A DNA stretch of 43,572 bases. Origin: Treponema denticola (GTDB lineage Bacteria > Spirochaetota > Spirochaetia > Treponematales > Breznakiellaceae). This document shows positions 35,016 through 42,944 of this stretch, in pieces (the first letter of the stretch is position 1; every line of letters begins with the position of its first letter). Both the position numbers and the translations under genes were made by a program. The DNA lies in the NCBI GenBank assembly GCA_020719845.1, contig DYPP01000013.1, positions 3,908 through 47,479 on the forward strand. The letters are read 5' to 3'. The notes beneath the pieces were generated by a model. That model did no database searches and was not told where the DNA came from. It worked only from the letters and a program-made list of their open reading frames with translations.

Positions 35016-36149
35016 ATGAAAAGAAAAATTCCGGCGGCACGCTTGGTTCTGGAGGACGGCTCGGAATTCGAGGGCTGGTCCTTCGGCAAGCCCCGCTCCC
35101 AGGCGGGGGAAGTGGTGTTCACCACCGGCATGACCGGGTATCCCCAATCCCTGACCGATCCCAGCTACCGCGGCCAGATCCTGGTTTCCACGTATCCCCT
35201 GATCGGCAACTACGGCGTACCCCTGGAAAGTGGAACGGGCCAAGTTGTCCGCGACGCCCGGGGCATACCGGTGCATTTTGAGTCCGACCGGATCCAGGTC
35301 GCCGCCTTCGTCGTCGCCGACCTCTGCGAGGTTCCCAGCCACCACGCTTCCACCGCCACGCTTTCCGCCTGGCTGGAGAAAAACAACGTGCCCGGACTCT
35401 ACGGCGTCGACACCCGGGCCCTGACCGAGCGGCTGCGCGAACAGGGAGTCATGCGGGGCAAAATTTTGGTCGACGGCAGCCGGGAGCTGAGCTTCGATTC
35501 CGGCGACCTGGTCCACCCCGTGGCCGACGTTTCCCCCGGCGGCGTCCGGGTGTATCCCGCGTCGCCCTCCGGGGGACAGGGCGCCCGGCCGCCGCGCATC
35601 GCCCTGGTGGACTGCGGCGCCAAAGCCAACATCCTGCGGGTGCTGCTGGACCGGGGGGTCGAGGTGATCCGGGTCCCCTGGAACCAGGATCTGTCGGAGA
35701 TCGAGCATGACGGGATTTTTCTATCCAACGGGCCCGGGGATCCCAAGGCCTGCGGCAAAACCATCGCCGGCGTGCGCCGGGCGCTGGAAAAGCGGACGCC
35801 GACCTTCGGCATCTGCCTGGGCAACCAGATCCTGGCCCTGGCGGCCGGGGCGGACACCTACAAGCTCCCCTACGGCCATCGCGGCCAGAACCAGCCCTGC
35901 GTGGAAGTCGGCACCGGCCGCTGCTACATCACCAGCCAAAACCACGGCTACGCGGTACGGGAAGACACCCTGCCCCAAGGCTGGGAGCCCTGGTTCGTCA
36001 ACGCCAACGACGGCACCATAGAAGGAATCCGCTCCGCGGACGGGCGGTTCGACGCGGTCCAATACCATCCGGAGGGCTGTCCGGGGCCCCGGGATACGGA
36101 ATTCTTGATCGACCGCTTCATCCAGCGCGTCCAGGGAGGCCGGCGATGA
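35016..36149 (+). CDS. carA: carbamoyl-phosphate synthase small (glutaminase) subunit
   Basis: The 377-residue subunit hydrolyses glutamine and sends ammonia to CarB. The N-terminal domain begins RLVLEDGSEFEGWSFG. The class I amidotransferase domain has the nucleophile Cys in FGICLGNQILALAAG and the His-Glu pair in QYHPEGCPGP. Segments such as GHRGQNQP, SQNHGYAV and LPQGWEPWFVNANDGTIEGI recall the eukaryotic CPS amidotransferase domain. The ATG at 35016 follows GGGGGGATAAA. It overlaps carB by 4 bases (ATGA). Confidence 0.96.
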   Translation: MKRKIPAARLVLEDGSEFEGWSFGKPRSQAGEVVFTTGMTGYPQSLTDPSYRGQILVSTYPLIGNYGVPLESGTGQVVRDARGIPVHFESDRIQVAAFVVADLCEVPSHHASTATLSAWLEKNNVPGLYGVDTRALTERLREQGVMRGKILVDGSRELSFDSGDLVHPVADVSPGGVRVYPASPSGGQGARPPRIALVDCGAKANILRVLLDRGVEVIRVPWNQDLSEIEHDGIFLSNGPGDPKACGKTIAGVRRALEKRTPTFGICLGNQILALAAGADTYKLPYGHRGQNQPCVEVGTGRCYITSQNHGYAVREDTLPQGWEPWFVNANDGTIEGIRSADGRFDAVQYHPEGCPGPRDTEFLIDRFIQRVQGGRR

Positions 36150-39100
36150 CCGATTCTGCCAAACCGATGACCAAGTCGATGCCGCGATCGGTGCTGGTGC
36201 TGGGATCGGGGGGCCTCAAGATCGGCCAGGCCGGCGAATTCGACTATTCCGGCTCCCAGGCCCTGAAGGCGCTGAAGGAAGAAGGCCTCCGGACGATCCT
36301 GATCAACCCCAACATCGCCACCATCCAGACCAGCGAGGGCATGGCGGACGCCACCTACTTTTTGCCCGTCACCCCCGAATACGTCCGCCGGGTAATCGAA
36401 AAAGAAAAACCCGAGGGCATCCTGCTTTCTTTCGGCGGCCAGACGGCGCTCAACTGCGGCGTGGCTTTGGACCGGGACGGCACGCTCTACAAATACGGCG
36501 TCCGCGTGCTGGGCACGCCGGTCAAATCGATCGAAGACACCGAGGACCGCCAACGTTTTGTGGAGCGGCTGAACGAAATCGGCGTGGCTTCGCCCCGCAG
36601 CCGTGGGGCGGATACCACGGAGCAGGCCGTCCTGGCGGCGGAGAGTATCGGCTACCCGGTCATGGTGCGGGCGGCCTTTGCCCTGGGCGGCGCCGGGTCG
36701 GGGCTCTGCCGCAATCAGGCGGAACTCCGCCGGCGCTGCGACCGGGCTTTTTCCCACGCCCCCCAGGTGTTGGTGGAAGAATGGCTGGGCGGCTGGAAAG
36801 AGATCGAATACGAAGTGGTCCGGGACGCCCAGGACAACTGCGTCGCGGTCTGCAACATGGAAAACTTCGATCCCCTGGGCATCCATACCGGGGAAAGCAT
36901 CGTGGTGGCCCCCTCCCAGACGCTGAACGACGCGGAATACCACAAGCTGCGCAGCATCGCCCTGCGGGTCATCCGCCACCTGGGGATCGTGGGGGAATGC
37001 AACATCCAGTACGCCCTGGATCCCCTGTCGGAAGAATACCGGGTCATCGAGGTCAACGCCCGGCTGTCCCGCAGCTCCGCCCTGGCTTCCAAGGCGACGG
37101 GCTACCCGCTGGCCTTCGTGGCCGCCAAGCTGGCCCTGGGCTACAGCCTGCTGGACATCGAAAACCGGGTTACCCGGGTAACGAAGGCCTGCTTTGAACC
37201 CGCCCTGGATTACTGCGTGGTCAAGGTGCCGCGCTGGGACCTGGGCAAGTTCAAGAACGTGGACCTGCGTCTGGGTTCGGAGATGAAGTCGGTGGGCGAA
37301 GTCATGTCCATCGGCCGGACTTTTGAAGAAGCGCTGCAGAAAGCCCTGCGCATGACCAACATCGGCGCCCCCGGCCTGGCCGGGGACGACGCTCTGCTGG
37401 GCTCGGGCTTCCGGGACCTGAAGGACGCCCTGGCCAAACCCACGGACCGGCGCATCTTCGCCGTCTACCGCGCCCTGGACGAAGGCTGGTCCATCGACCG
37501 CATCCACCGGCTTACCCGCATCGACCGCTGGTTTTTGGCCAAGATGGCCAAGGTGCTGGCCGGCGAACGCGCCCTGCGGGACCAGGCCGCCCGCGGCGCC
37601 CTGCCCGACCGGGCGCTGCTGGCCCGGGCCAAGCGCCTGGGGTTCGCGGACGAGCGCATCGGCCGGCTCCTGGGCCTCGGCGAGCAGCGGATCCGCCGGC
37701 TGCGGGAAGAATACCGCCTTTTCCCCGCAGTCAAGCAGATCGACACCCTGGCGGGGGAATACCCGGCCAGGACCAACTACCTGTACATGACCTACGGCGA
37801 CGCCGGTTCGGACAGGCCCGCGGTCGACGATACGGCGCCGGCCAAGCGGGGCGTCATGGTGCTGGGCTCCGGGGCCTACCGAATCGGCAGCAGCGTCGAG
37901 TTCGACTGGTGCTGCGTCAACGCCGCCGCCGCCGCCCGCAATCTGGGCCGCTACACGATCATGGTCAACAACAACCCGGAGACGGTTTCCACGGACTACG
38001 ACATCTGCGACCGGCTGTACTTTGAGGAGCTGTCCCTGGAACGGGTCCTGGACATCTACGAACGGGAACGGCCCGAAGGAATGATCCTGTCCATGGGCGG
38101 CCAGACGCCCAACAACCTGGCGGTCCAGCTCTACGCTGCGGGGACCCTCATCTACGGCACCAGCCCCCAGTCCATCGACAAGGCCGAGGACCGGCATAAA
38201 TTCTCCGCCCTGCTGGATTCCCTGGGCATCGAACAACCCGCCTGGAAGGAACTGACCGACCTGCCCGCGGCCAGGGCCTTTGCCGCCGACGTGGGCTACC
38301 CGGTGCTGATCCGGCCCAGCTACGTCCTGTCCGGCGCGGCCATGAACGTGGCCTGGAACGACCGCAGCCTGGAAACCTTCCTCAGCCTGGCCGCAGACCT
38401 GTCCGCGGAGCATCCGGTGGTCATCTCCAAGTTCGTGGAGGATTCCAAAGAAATCGAAATCGACGCCGTGGCCAAGCGGGGGGAACTGCTCTTCCACGCC
38501 ATCACCGAACACATCGAGAACGCCGGGGTCCACTCCGGCGACGCCACCGTGGTGTTGCCCGCCCAGCGGCTCTACATCGAAACCATCCGCAAGGTGCGCA
38601 AGATCACCGAACGGATCGCCCGGGCTCTGGACATCACCGGTCCCTTCAACATCCAGTTCCTGGCCCAGCACAACCGGGTGCGGGTCATCGAGTGCAACCT
38701 GCGGGCCAGCCGCAGCTTCCCCTTCTGCTCCAAGGTCAGCCGGGTCAACATGATCGACATGGCCACCCGGGCCATGCTGGATGAACCCGTAGCCAAGGTG
38801 CCTTCTTCGGCCTTCGACCTGGAATGGGTCGGCGTCAAGGCGGCGCAGTTCAGCTTTTCCCGCCTGCACGGCGCCGACCCGGTCAGCGGCGTGGAGATGG
38901 CCTCCACCGGAGAAGTGGGCTGCATCGGCACGGACCTGGACGACGCCTTCCTCAAGGCCATGCTGTCCGTCGGCTACCGGCTGCCCAAAAAGAAGATCCT
39001 GCTTTCCACCGGACCCATCGAGGACAAGGTGGATTTTCTGGATGCCGCCAAAAAACTGGTGGCCATGGGCTACGAATTGTACGGATCCCGGGGCACGGCC

Positions 39101-39391
39101 AAGTTCCTGAGCGTCCACGGCGTGCCCGCGACGCCCCTCAACTGGCCGCTGGAATCCAAGGAACCCAACATCGCCGGGATGCTCCGGCGCCGGGAGGCGG
39201 ACATGGTCATCAACGTGCCCAAAAACAACCGGGAGACGGAGCTGAAGAACGACTACCTCATCCGCCGCCTGGCCGTCGACTACGACATTCCCCTGTTCAC
39301 CAACGTCAAAGTAGCCCGGCAGTACATCGATGCCCTGGCCTATCACCGGGAGCGGGGCCTGGAAATCAAGGCCTGGGAAGAATACCGTTGA
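36146..39391 (+). CDS. carB: carbamoyl-phosphate synthase large subunit, eukaryote-like
   Basis: The 1081-residue subunit makes carbamoyl phosphate from bicarbonate, ammonia and two ATP for pyrimidine and arginine synthesis. Two homologous ATP-grasp halves are clear (about residues 15-400 and 570-930), with an oligomerisation domain between and an allosteric MGS-like domain at the end. Signature stretches read LGSGGLKIGQAGEFDYSGSQ, GWKEIEYEVVRDAQDNC, ASKATGYPLAF and LGSGAYRIGSSVEFDW. They match those I recall for animal CPS1/CAD better than for E. coli CarB (IIIGQACEFDYSG, RIGQGIEFDY). GGGAGG in carA serves its ATG. Confidence 0.97.
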   Translation: MTDSAKPMTKSMPRSVLVLGSGGLKIGQAGEFDYSGSQALKALKEEGLRTILINPNIATIQTSEGMADATYFLPVTPEYVRRVIEKEKPEGILLSFGGQTALNCGVALDRDGTLYKYGVRVLGTPVKSIEDTEDRQRFVERLNEIGVASPRSRGADTTEQAVLAAESIGYPVMVRAAFALGGAGSGLCRNQAELRRRCDRAFSHAPQVLVEEWLGGWKEIEYEVVRDAQDNCVAVCNMENFDPLGIHTGESIVVAPSQTLNDAEYHKLRSIALRVIRHLGIVGECNIQYALDPLSEEYRVIEVNARLSRSSALASKATGYPLAFVAAKLALGYSLLDIENRVTRVTKACFEPALDYCVVKVPRWDLGKFKNVDLRLGSEMKSVGEVMSIGRTFEEALQKALRMTNIGAPGLAGDDALLGSGFRDLKDALAKPTDRRIFAVYRALDEGWSIDRIHRLTRIDRWFLAKMAKVLAGERALRDQAARGALPDRALLARAKRLGFADERIGRLLGLGEQRIRRLREEYRLFPAVKQIDTLAGEYPARTNYLYMTYGDAGSDRPAVDDTAPAKRGVMVLGSGAYRIGSSVEFDWCCVNAAAAARNLGRYTIMVNNNPETVSTDYDICDRLYFEELSLERVLDIYERERPEGMILSMGGQTPNNLAVQLYAAGTLIYGTSPQSIDKAEDRHKFSALLDSLGIEQPAWKELTDLPAARAFAADVGYPVLIRPSYVLSGAAMNVAWNDRSLETFLSLAADLSAEHPVVISKFVEDSKEIEIDAVAKRGELLFHAITEHIENAGVHSGDATVVLPAQRLYIETIRKVRKITERIARALDITGPFNIQFLAQHNRVRVIECNLRASRSFPFCSKVSRVNMIDMATRAMLDEPVAKVPSSAFDLEWVGVKAAQFSFSRLHGADPVSGVEMASTGEVGCIGTDLDDAFLKAMLSVGYRLPKKKILLSTGPIEDKVDFLDAAKKLVAMGYELYGSRGTAKFLSVHGVPATPLNWPLESKEPNIAGMLRRREADMVINVPKNNRETELKNDYLIRRLAVDYDIPLFTNVKVARQYIDALAYHRERGLEIKAWEEYR

Positions 39392-39413
39392 GCCGGAGCC
39401 GGAGTACCCGGGA

Positions 39414-39442
39414 TTGTGCCGGCGCCGGGTTTGCGCTACAGT
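39414..39442 (+). promoter_or_regulatory. promoter of the ferric-reductase-like gene (leaderless)
   Basis: TTGTGC (39414-39419), a 17-base spacer and TACAGT (39437-39442) stand 6 bases before the ATG at 39449, 23 bases after the carB stop codon. Confidence 0.6.
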
Positions 39443-39448
39443 AGGGCT

Positions 39449-40111
39449 ATGCACAAAGCACTATTCGCCCTGCTGTACCTGGCCGCCCTTGCCGTTCCGG
39501 GTTGGTTGTACCTGGCCCCCCTGGGCGGACCGGCGCTGGTGTTTTCCGACGCCTACGCCCTGTCCACGCTTCTGGGAACCACGGCTTACGCCATTCTTGT
39601 AACCCAGTTTCTGCTGGCCGCCCGACCGGCCTGGGTAGTGCGGACCCTGGGGCTCAAACCGCTTTTGTCTTTCCACGGAACCATGGCCACGGTGGGCATC
39701 GCCCTGGCGGTGGTCCACCGGGTCCTCAAGATCGGCGTCGTCGGCTATCCGGATGATACGCTACAGGCCCGGTTCGGCCTGGCGGCGCTGCTGGTGTTCT
39801 TCATCGTCATCCTGGCTGCGGCCTTTCTGATGGCCACTACTTTCTGGCAAAAAATACCGTTCCTGAAGCGCTTCAGGGAGGGCGTCTACGCCCGCTTCAA
39901 GCTCAGCTACCCCCGCCTGCGGGCTTTCCACAACCTGAGCGTCCTGGCCGGACTGATCGTGCTGGTCCATGTTCTTCTGGCCGGCAGTTCGGACCTTTCC
40001 GCCAACCCCGCCGGCTTCGCCTGGATGGCCTTCTGGATGCTGTTCTGCCTGGGCGCCTACGCCCGCTACCGCCTGGGCGGCAGAAAGGCGCCGCGTCCCA
40101 AGGGCGCCTGA
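39449..40111 (+). CDS. ferric-reductase-like haem membrane protein
   Basis: The 220-residue protein has about six membrane helices and no soluble domain. Two helices each carry a pair of His 14 residues apart (FHGTMATVGIALAVVH and FHNLSVLAGLIVLVH), the bis-haem arrangement of the ferric reductase/NOX transmembrane family. The FAD/NAD half of those enzymes is absent, so a separate partner must supply electrons, and the acceptor is unknown. A GTG at 39416 is in frame, but the ATG at 39449 starts a normal membrane protein and fits the promoter. Confidence 0.82.
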   Translation: MHKALFALLYLAALAVPGWLYLAPLGGPALVFSDAYALSTLLGTTAYAILVTQFLLAARPAWVVRTLGLKPLLSFHGTMATVGIALAVVHRVLKIGVVGYPDDTLQARFGLAALLVFFIVILAAAFLMATTFWQKIPFLKRFREGVYARFKLSYPRLRAFHNLSVLAGLIVLVHVLLAGSSDLSANPAGFAWMAFWMLFCLGAYARYRLGGRKAPRPKGA

Positions 40112-40122
40112 AGGGGGAAGCG

Positions 40123-41103
40123 CTACCCGGTCACGCCGAATTTGGTCCGGTATTCTTCGATCTCGATCATCGGCGGCCGCTCCACGGCGGAGATGGCGGT
40201 TTTTTCCACCGTGTGGGATTCGCCTTGCACCTTCAGGGCCACGTGGGCGTCCCCCAGTTCGCGCAGCACCGCCGCGTCGCCGTAGCGGGCAGCCCGATCC
40301 AGGAAGGTGTTGACGATGCCGTAGGCCATCCGCCCCAGGGCCTGGGTGGTCTGGTTGCGGTGGATGCGCAGGTCCAGGTCCACCTGGGCCAGGGCGCGGA
40401 TGCCCGCCAGATGGTAGATGTCGATCAGGTGCCCCAGTTCCACGCCGTAGCCGACGGAAAAAGCCAGTTTTTCCAGCAGCGAACGGCGGCCGGCGTACTC
40501 CCCCGACAGAGGCTGCACCAGGCGCGCCAGCTCGGGGTAGAACAGGGAGAAGAGGGGCCGCACCAGGATCTCCGTGACCCGGCCGCCGCCGGAAGGGGCG
40601 ATGCCCTCGGCGGAACGGATCGGCCGTTCGTAGAAGGCTTTGACGTAGGAGACTGAATCGTCCTCCAGCAGGGGGCCGAGCAGGCCGTAGACGAACTTGG
40701 GATCGATGTTGGAAATATCCGCGTCCACCCAGACGATCAGGTCCCCCTGCAGCGCGTAGAGGCTCTTCCACAGGTTTTCGCCCTTGCCCCGGTAGGTGCC
40801 CTGCTGGGGCAGGATGGCTTTGGATTCGAACACCGTGGCGCCGAAGCGCTGGGCCACCCGGCGGGTACCATCGGTGGACGAAGAATCGATGACCGCGATC
40901 TCGTCGATGAGCGGATAGCGGTCCATCAGCTCCGTCCGCATGACCAGGATTTCTTTGCCGATGGTGGCTTCTTCGTTCAAAGTCGGAAAAGCCAGGGAAA
41001 TCTTCAGGTTCTTCTGATTCTTCAGTTTCACCAGGCGGGCAATATCGGTAAATCGGGAATGGTGCCAGGTCCGTTCCAGCAGGGAATCGGCGGGTGAACT
41101 CAT
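40123..41103 (-). CDS. gpgS: glucosyl-3-phosphoglycerate synthase (GT81-like)
   Basis: The 326-residue GT-A enzyme transfers glucose from an NDP-glucose donor to 3-phosphoglycerate, the first step to glucosylglycerate, a compatible solute. Motifs are FPTLNEEATIGKEIL, IDSSSTDGT, a KGENLW donor-site stretch, the metal-binding VDADI and the family signature QPLSGEYAGRR followed by GYGVELGHLID. No phosphatase (GpgP) is adjacent. The ATG overlaps the stop of the M20-like gene (ATGA), which couples the two. Confidence 0.9.
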   Translation of the reverse strand: MSSPADSLLERTWHHSRFTDIARLVKLKNQKNLKISLAFPTLNEEATIGKEILVMRTELMDRYPLIDEIAVIDSSSTDGTRRVAQRFGATVFESKAILPQQGTYRGKGENLWKSLYALQGDLIVWVDADISNIDPKFVYGLLGPLLEDDSVSYVKAFYERPIRSAEGIAPSGGGRVTEILVRPLFSLFYPELARLVQPLSGEYAGRRSLLEKLAFSVGYGVELGHLIDIYHLAGIRALAQVDLDLRIHRNQTTQALGRMAYGIVNTFLDRAARYGDAAVLRELGDAHVALKVQGESHTVEKTAISAVERPPMIEIEEYRTKFGVTG

Positions 41104-42332
41104 GACGGCATTTCCTCGGAACTCCTCTGCGTCAGAAGGGACACCAGCTTGCGGCCCCGTTCCAGGGAATCCAGCACCACCTGGTCGGTCTTGAGTCCTT
41201 CCCGGCCCAGGGCTACGCCGATGGCCAGGGCGGGAATGCCCAGTCCGGTCAAAAAGGCCGCCGGATCCGGGCCGGCGCTCTCCCGGACTTTAACCCGCAG
41301 CTCCTTCATGCCCCGCAGCGCCAGCTGGATCAGATCCTTGTTGACCGCCGCGTCGCCCACCGGCACGTAGCCGACGACGGACACCTCGGTGCGGGCCTTG
41401 GCTTCCCGGCCGGTGCTTTCGGCGGTGGCCACCGCCGCCTTCATGGCCAGCTCCAGCACGGCGGCATTGGAAGATTCCAGCTCGATGTCCACGATGCCCT
41501 CGGTGGGATGCCGGCCGAAACCGGTGCCCGCCTCTACCCGGCGGATCCGGCACGCCGTCTGTTTGTCCGCGTCCCAGACCACGCCGGACAGTTTGCGGGC
41601 CACCAGCACGGCGGCGTCCACCGCCGAGGCCGGTTCGGGAGCGCCGGGTCTGGCCGGCTGACCCTCGTCGGTCTCGTCCCGGGCGTCCTCGTCGGTGCGC
41701 AGTTTTACTTCGATGCGGTAGGTGCCCTGCGGACGGGTCACCAGGGACCCGAGCGCAAAGCCCCGCAGGCCCAGGGCGGCCACCGGCCGGTCGGCGGCGG
41801 ATTCGGCCAGGCGGGAAAAAACGCCCCCCGCCGGATTGTCCAGGGCGTGGGCGGCAAAGAGCAGCAGCAATTCGCGGCGGCTCAGGGCGTCGCCGGAAAG
41901 CAGGGATTCGGCCAAGGAAAGCAGGGCGGCGGCACCCAGGGCGTCGGCCAGGCCCGCGCCGTAGGCCATGTCCACGTCCAGCCGGGAAAGGCTTTCCAGG
42001 GGATGGTAGCGGCTGGAGCCCAGGTCGGCAAAAAGCAGCAGCGGCGCGCCGTCCAGGGGCTCGGCGCACTGGATCCGGGCCAGGACGTTGCCGTCTTCGT
42101 CGACAACCGCGCTGATCCCCAGGGACGCCAGCCGTTCGACGACGAACGCCGCCCGTCGTTCCTCATTGTGGGTGGGCGAAGGAATTCCCGCCATCCGGAG
42201 GGCGTCCGCCAGCAGACGTTCGGCCAAGGGCGACCGGGCCTGGCGCAGAAAGCCCAGCATCGAAGCCGCGTTGCCCCGGACAAAGCGCGCCGCCCGGGCC
42301 ATGGAATTCTGGATTCTGGTAAAAATAGTCAT
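41100..42332 (-). CDS. M20-like protein lacking metal ligands (probable pseudo-peptidase)
   Basis: The 410-residue protein has the M20 aminoacylase/dipeptidase outline: SPTHNEERRAAFVVERLASLG at the N-terminus, the bridging-Asp segment (AYGAGLADALGAAALL) and a C-terminal GIPALAIGV strand. The first metal motif (HxD) is replaced by LLFADLGSS, the catalytic Glu-Glu region reads HALDNPAGG, and the last His is absent (LKTDQV). Hydrolysis is therefore unlikely. The ATG at 42332 is 5 bases after GAGGAG. It is the upstream partner of gpgS. Confidence 0.8.
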   Translation of the reverse strand: MTIFTRIQNSMARAARFVRGNAASMLGFLRQARSPLAERLLADALRMAGIPSPTHNEERRAAFVVERLASLGISAVVDEDGNVLARIQCAEPLDGAPLLLFADLGSSRYHPLESLSRLDVDMAYGAGLADALGAAALLSLAESLLSGDALSRRELLLLFAAHALDNPAGGVFSRLAESAADRPVAALGLRGFALGSLVTRPQGTYRIEVKLRTDEDARDETDEGQPARPGAPEPASAVDAAVLVARKLSGVVWDADKQTACRIRRVEAGTGFGRHPTEGIVDIELESSNAAVLELAMKAAVATAESTGREAKARTEVSVVGYVPVGDAAVNKDLIQLALRGMKELRVKVRESAGPDPAAFLTGLGIPALAIGVALGREGLKTDQVVLDSLERGRKLVSLLTQRSSEEMPS

Positions 42333-42348
42333 GGCGGCTCCTCTTTCC

Positions 42349-42354
42349 ATTATA
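42349..42354 (-). promoter_or_regulatory. consensus -10 box of the M20-like / gpgS unit
   Basis: On the minus strand a perfect TATAAT (42354-42349) is followed by a short leader with GAGGAG before the ATG at 42332. The -35 region is poor (TATACG at 17 bases). Confidence 0.5.
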
Positions 42355-42398
42355 AGGCAGATTGTTCCCCGCGTATAGAAAAAGGAGCCGGATCGGGT

Positions 42399-42902
42399 CT
42401 ATTTCTTGGTTTTCAAATAATCGCCCGCAGCCTTGAAGTCCTTGCCCAGCGTCTTGGCGGCGTCCAGCATCGGGTTGAAGGGTCCGCCGTTCAGGTAACT
42501 CTGCACCGGACTGACCCCACCGGCGGCGCCGGCGCCGCTGCCTGCGGTGGTCCGTTCGCTCAGGCGGGCGATGGCCAGACCGTCCACGAAGGCTAGCTGA
42601 TCCGCCGTCAGCACCCGGTCTTCAATTTCCACCAGCATCGCTTCCGCGTCCTTGGGTTCGATCCGCTGCATGCCCTTGATTTTGTCGAAGTAGCCGATCA
42701 GGCTTTTTGCCTGGGCCGCGTTCAGGGCCAGCTTTTTTTGCTCCTTGTCCATGGTGTGGATATAGCCGAACACCCGGCCCAGGTCGTAGACCACTTCCAG
42801 CTTTTCCTTGGCCGCGGTGATGGCCGGATCCTGGGTAGTCTGGGCGGACAAGCCCGCCGCGGCAAGCAAGGCAACAATCAATACGGCGCTCAATCTCTTC
42901 AT
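42399..42902 (-). CDS. secreted hypothetical protein
   Basis: The 167-residue protein begins with a clear signal peptide (MKRLSAVLIVALLAAAGLSA, cleavage near SAQ). A helical domain follows, with repeated Lys/Gln/Ala-rich segments, then a Gly/Ser/Ala-rich linker and a short helical end. I do not recognise a family. AAGGAG lies 7 bases before the ATG. It sits between the ABC permease and the M20-like gene and is likely envelope-associated. Confidence 0.8.
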   Translation of the reverse strand: MKRLSAVLIVALLAAAGLSAQTTQDPAITAAKEKLEVVYDLGRVFGYIHTMDKEQKKLALNAAQAKSLIGYFDKIKGMQRIEPKDAEAMLVEIEDRVLTADQLAFVDGLAIARLSERTTAGSGAGAAGGVSPVQSYLNGGPFNPMLDAAKTLGKDFKAAGDYLKTKK

Positions 42903-42944
42903 TCAAATACTCCTTCCGGACAAAGCCGGCCTTTGGTCAGCAGA

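Noticed and set aside
35948-39454. 1168-codon minus-strand frame antisense to carB
   Set aside because: Shadow of carB: no motifs, and the coding signal and ribosome sites all favour the plus strand.
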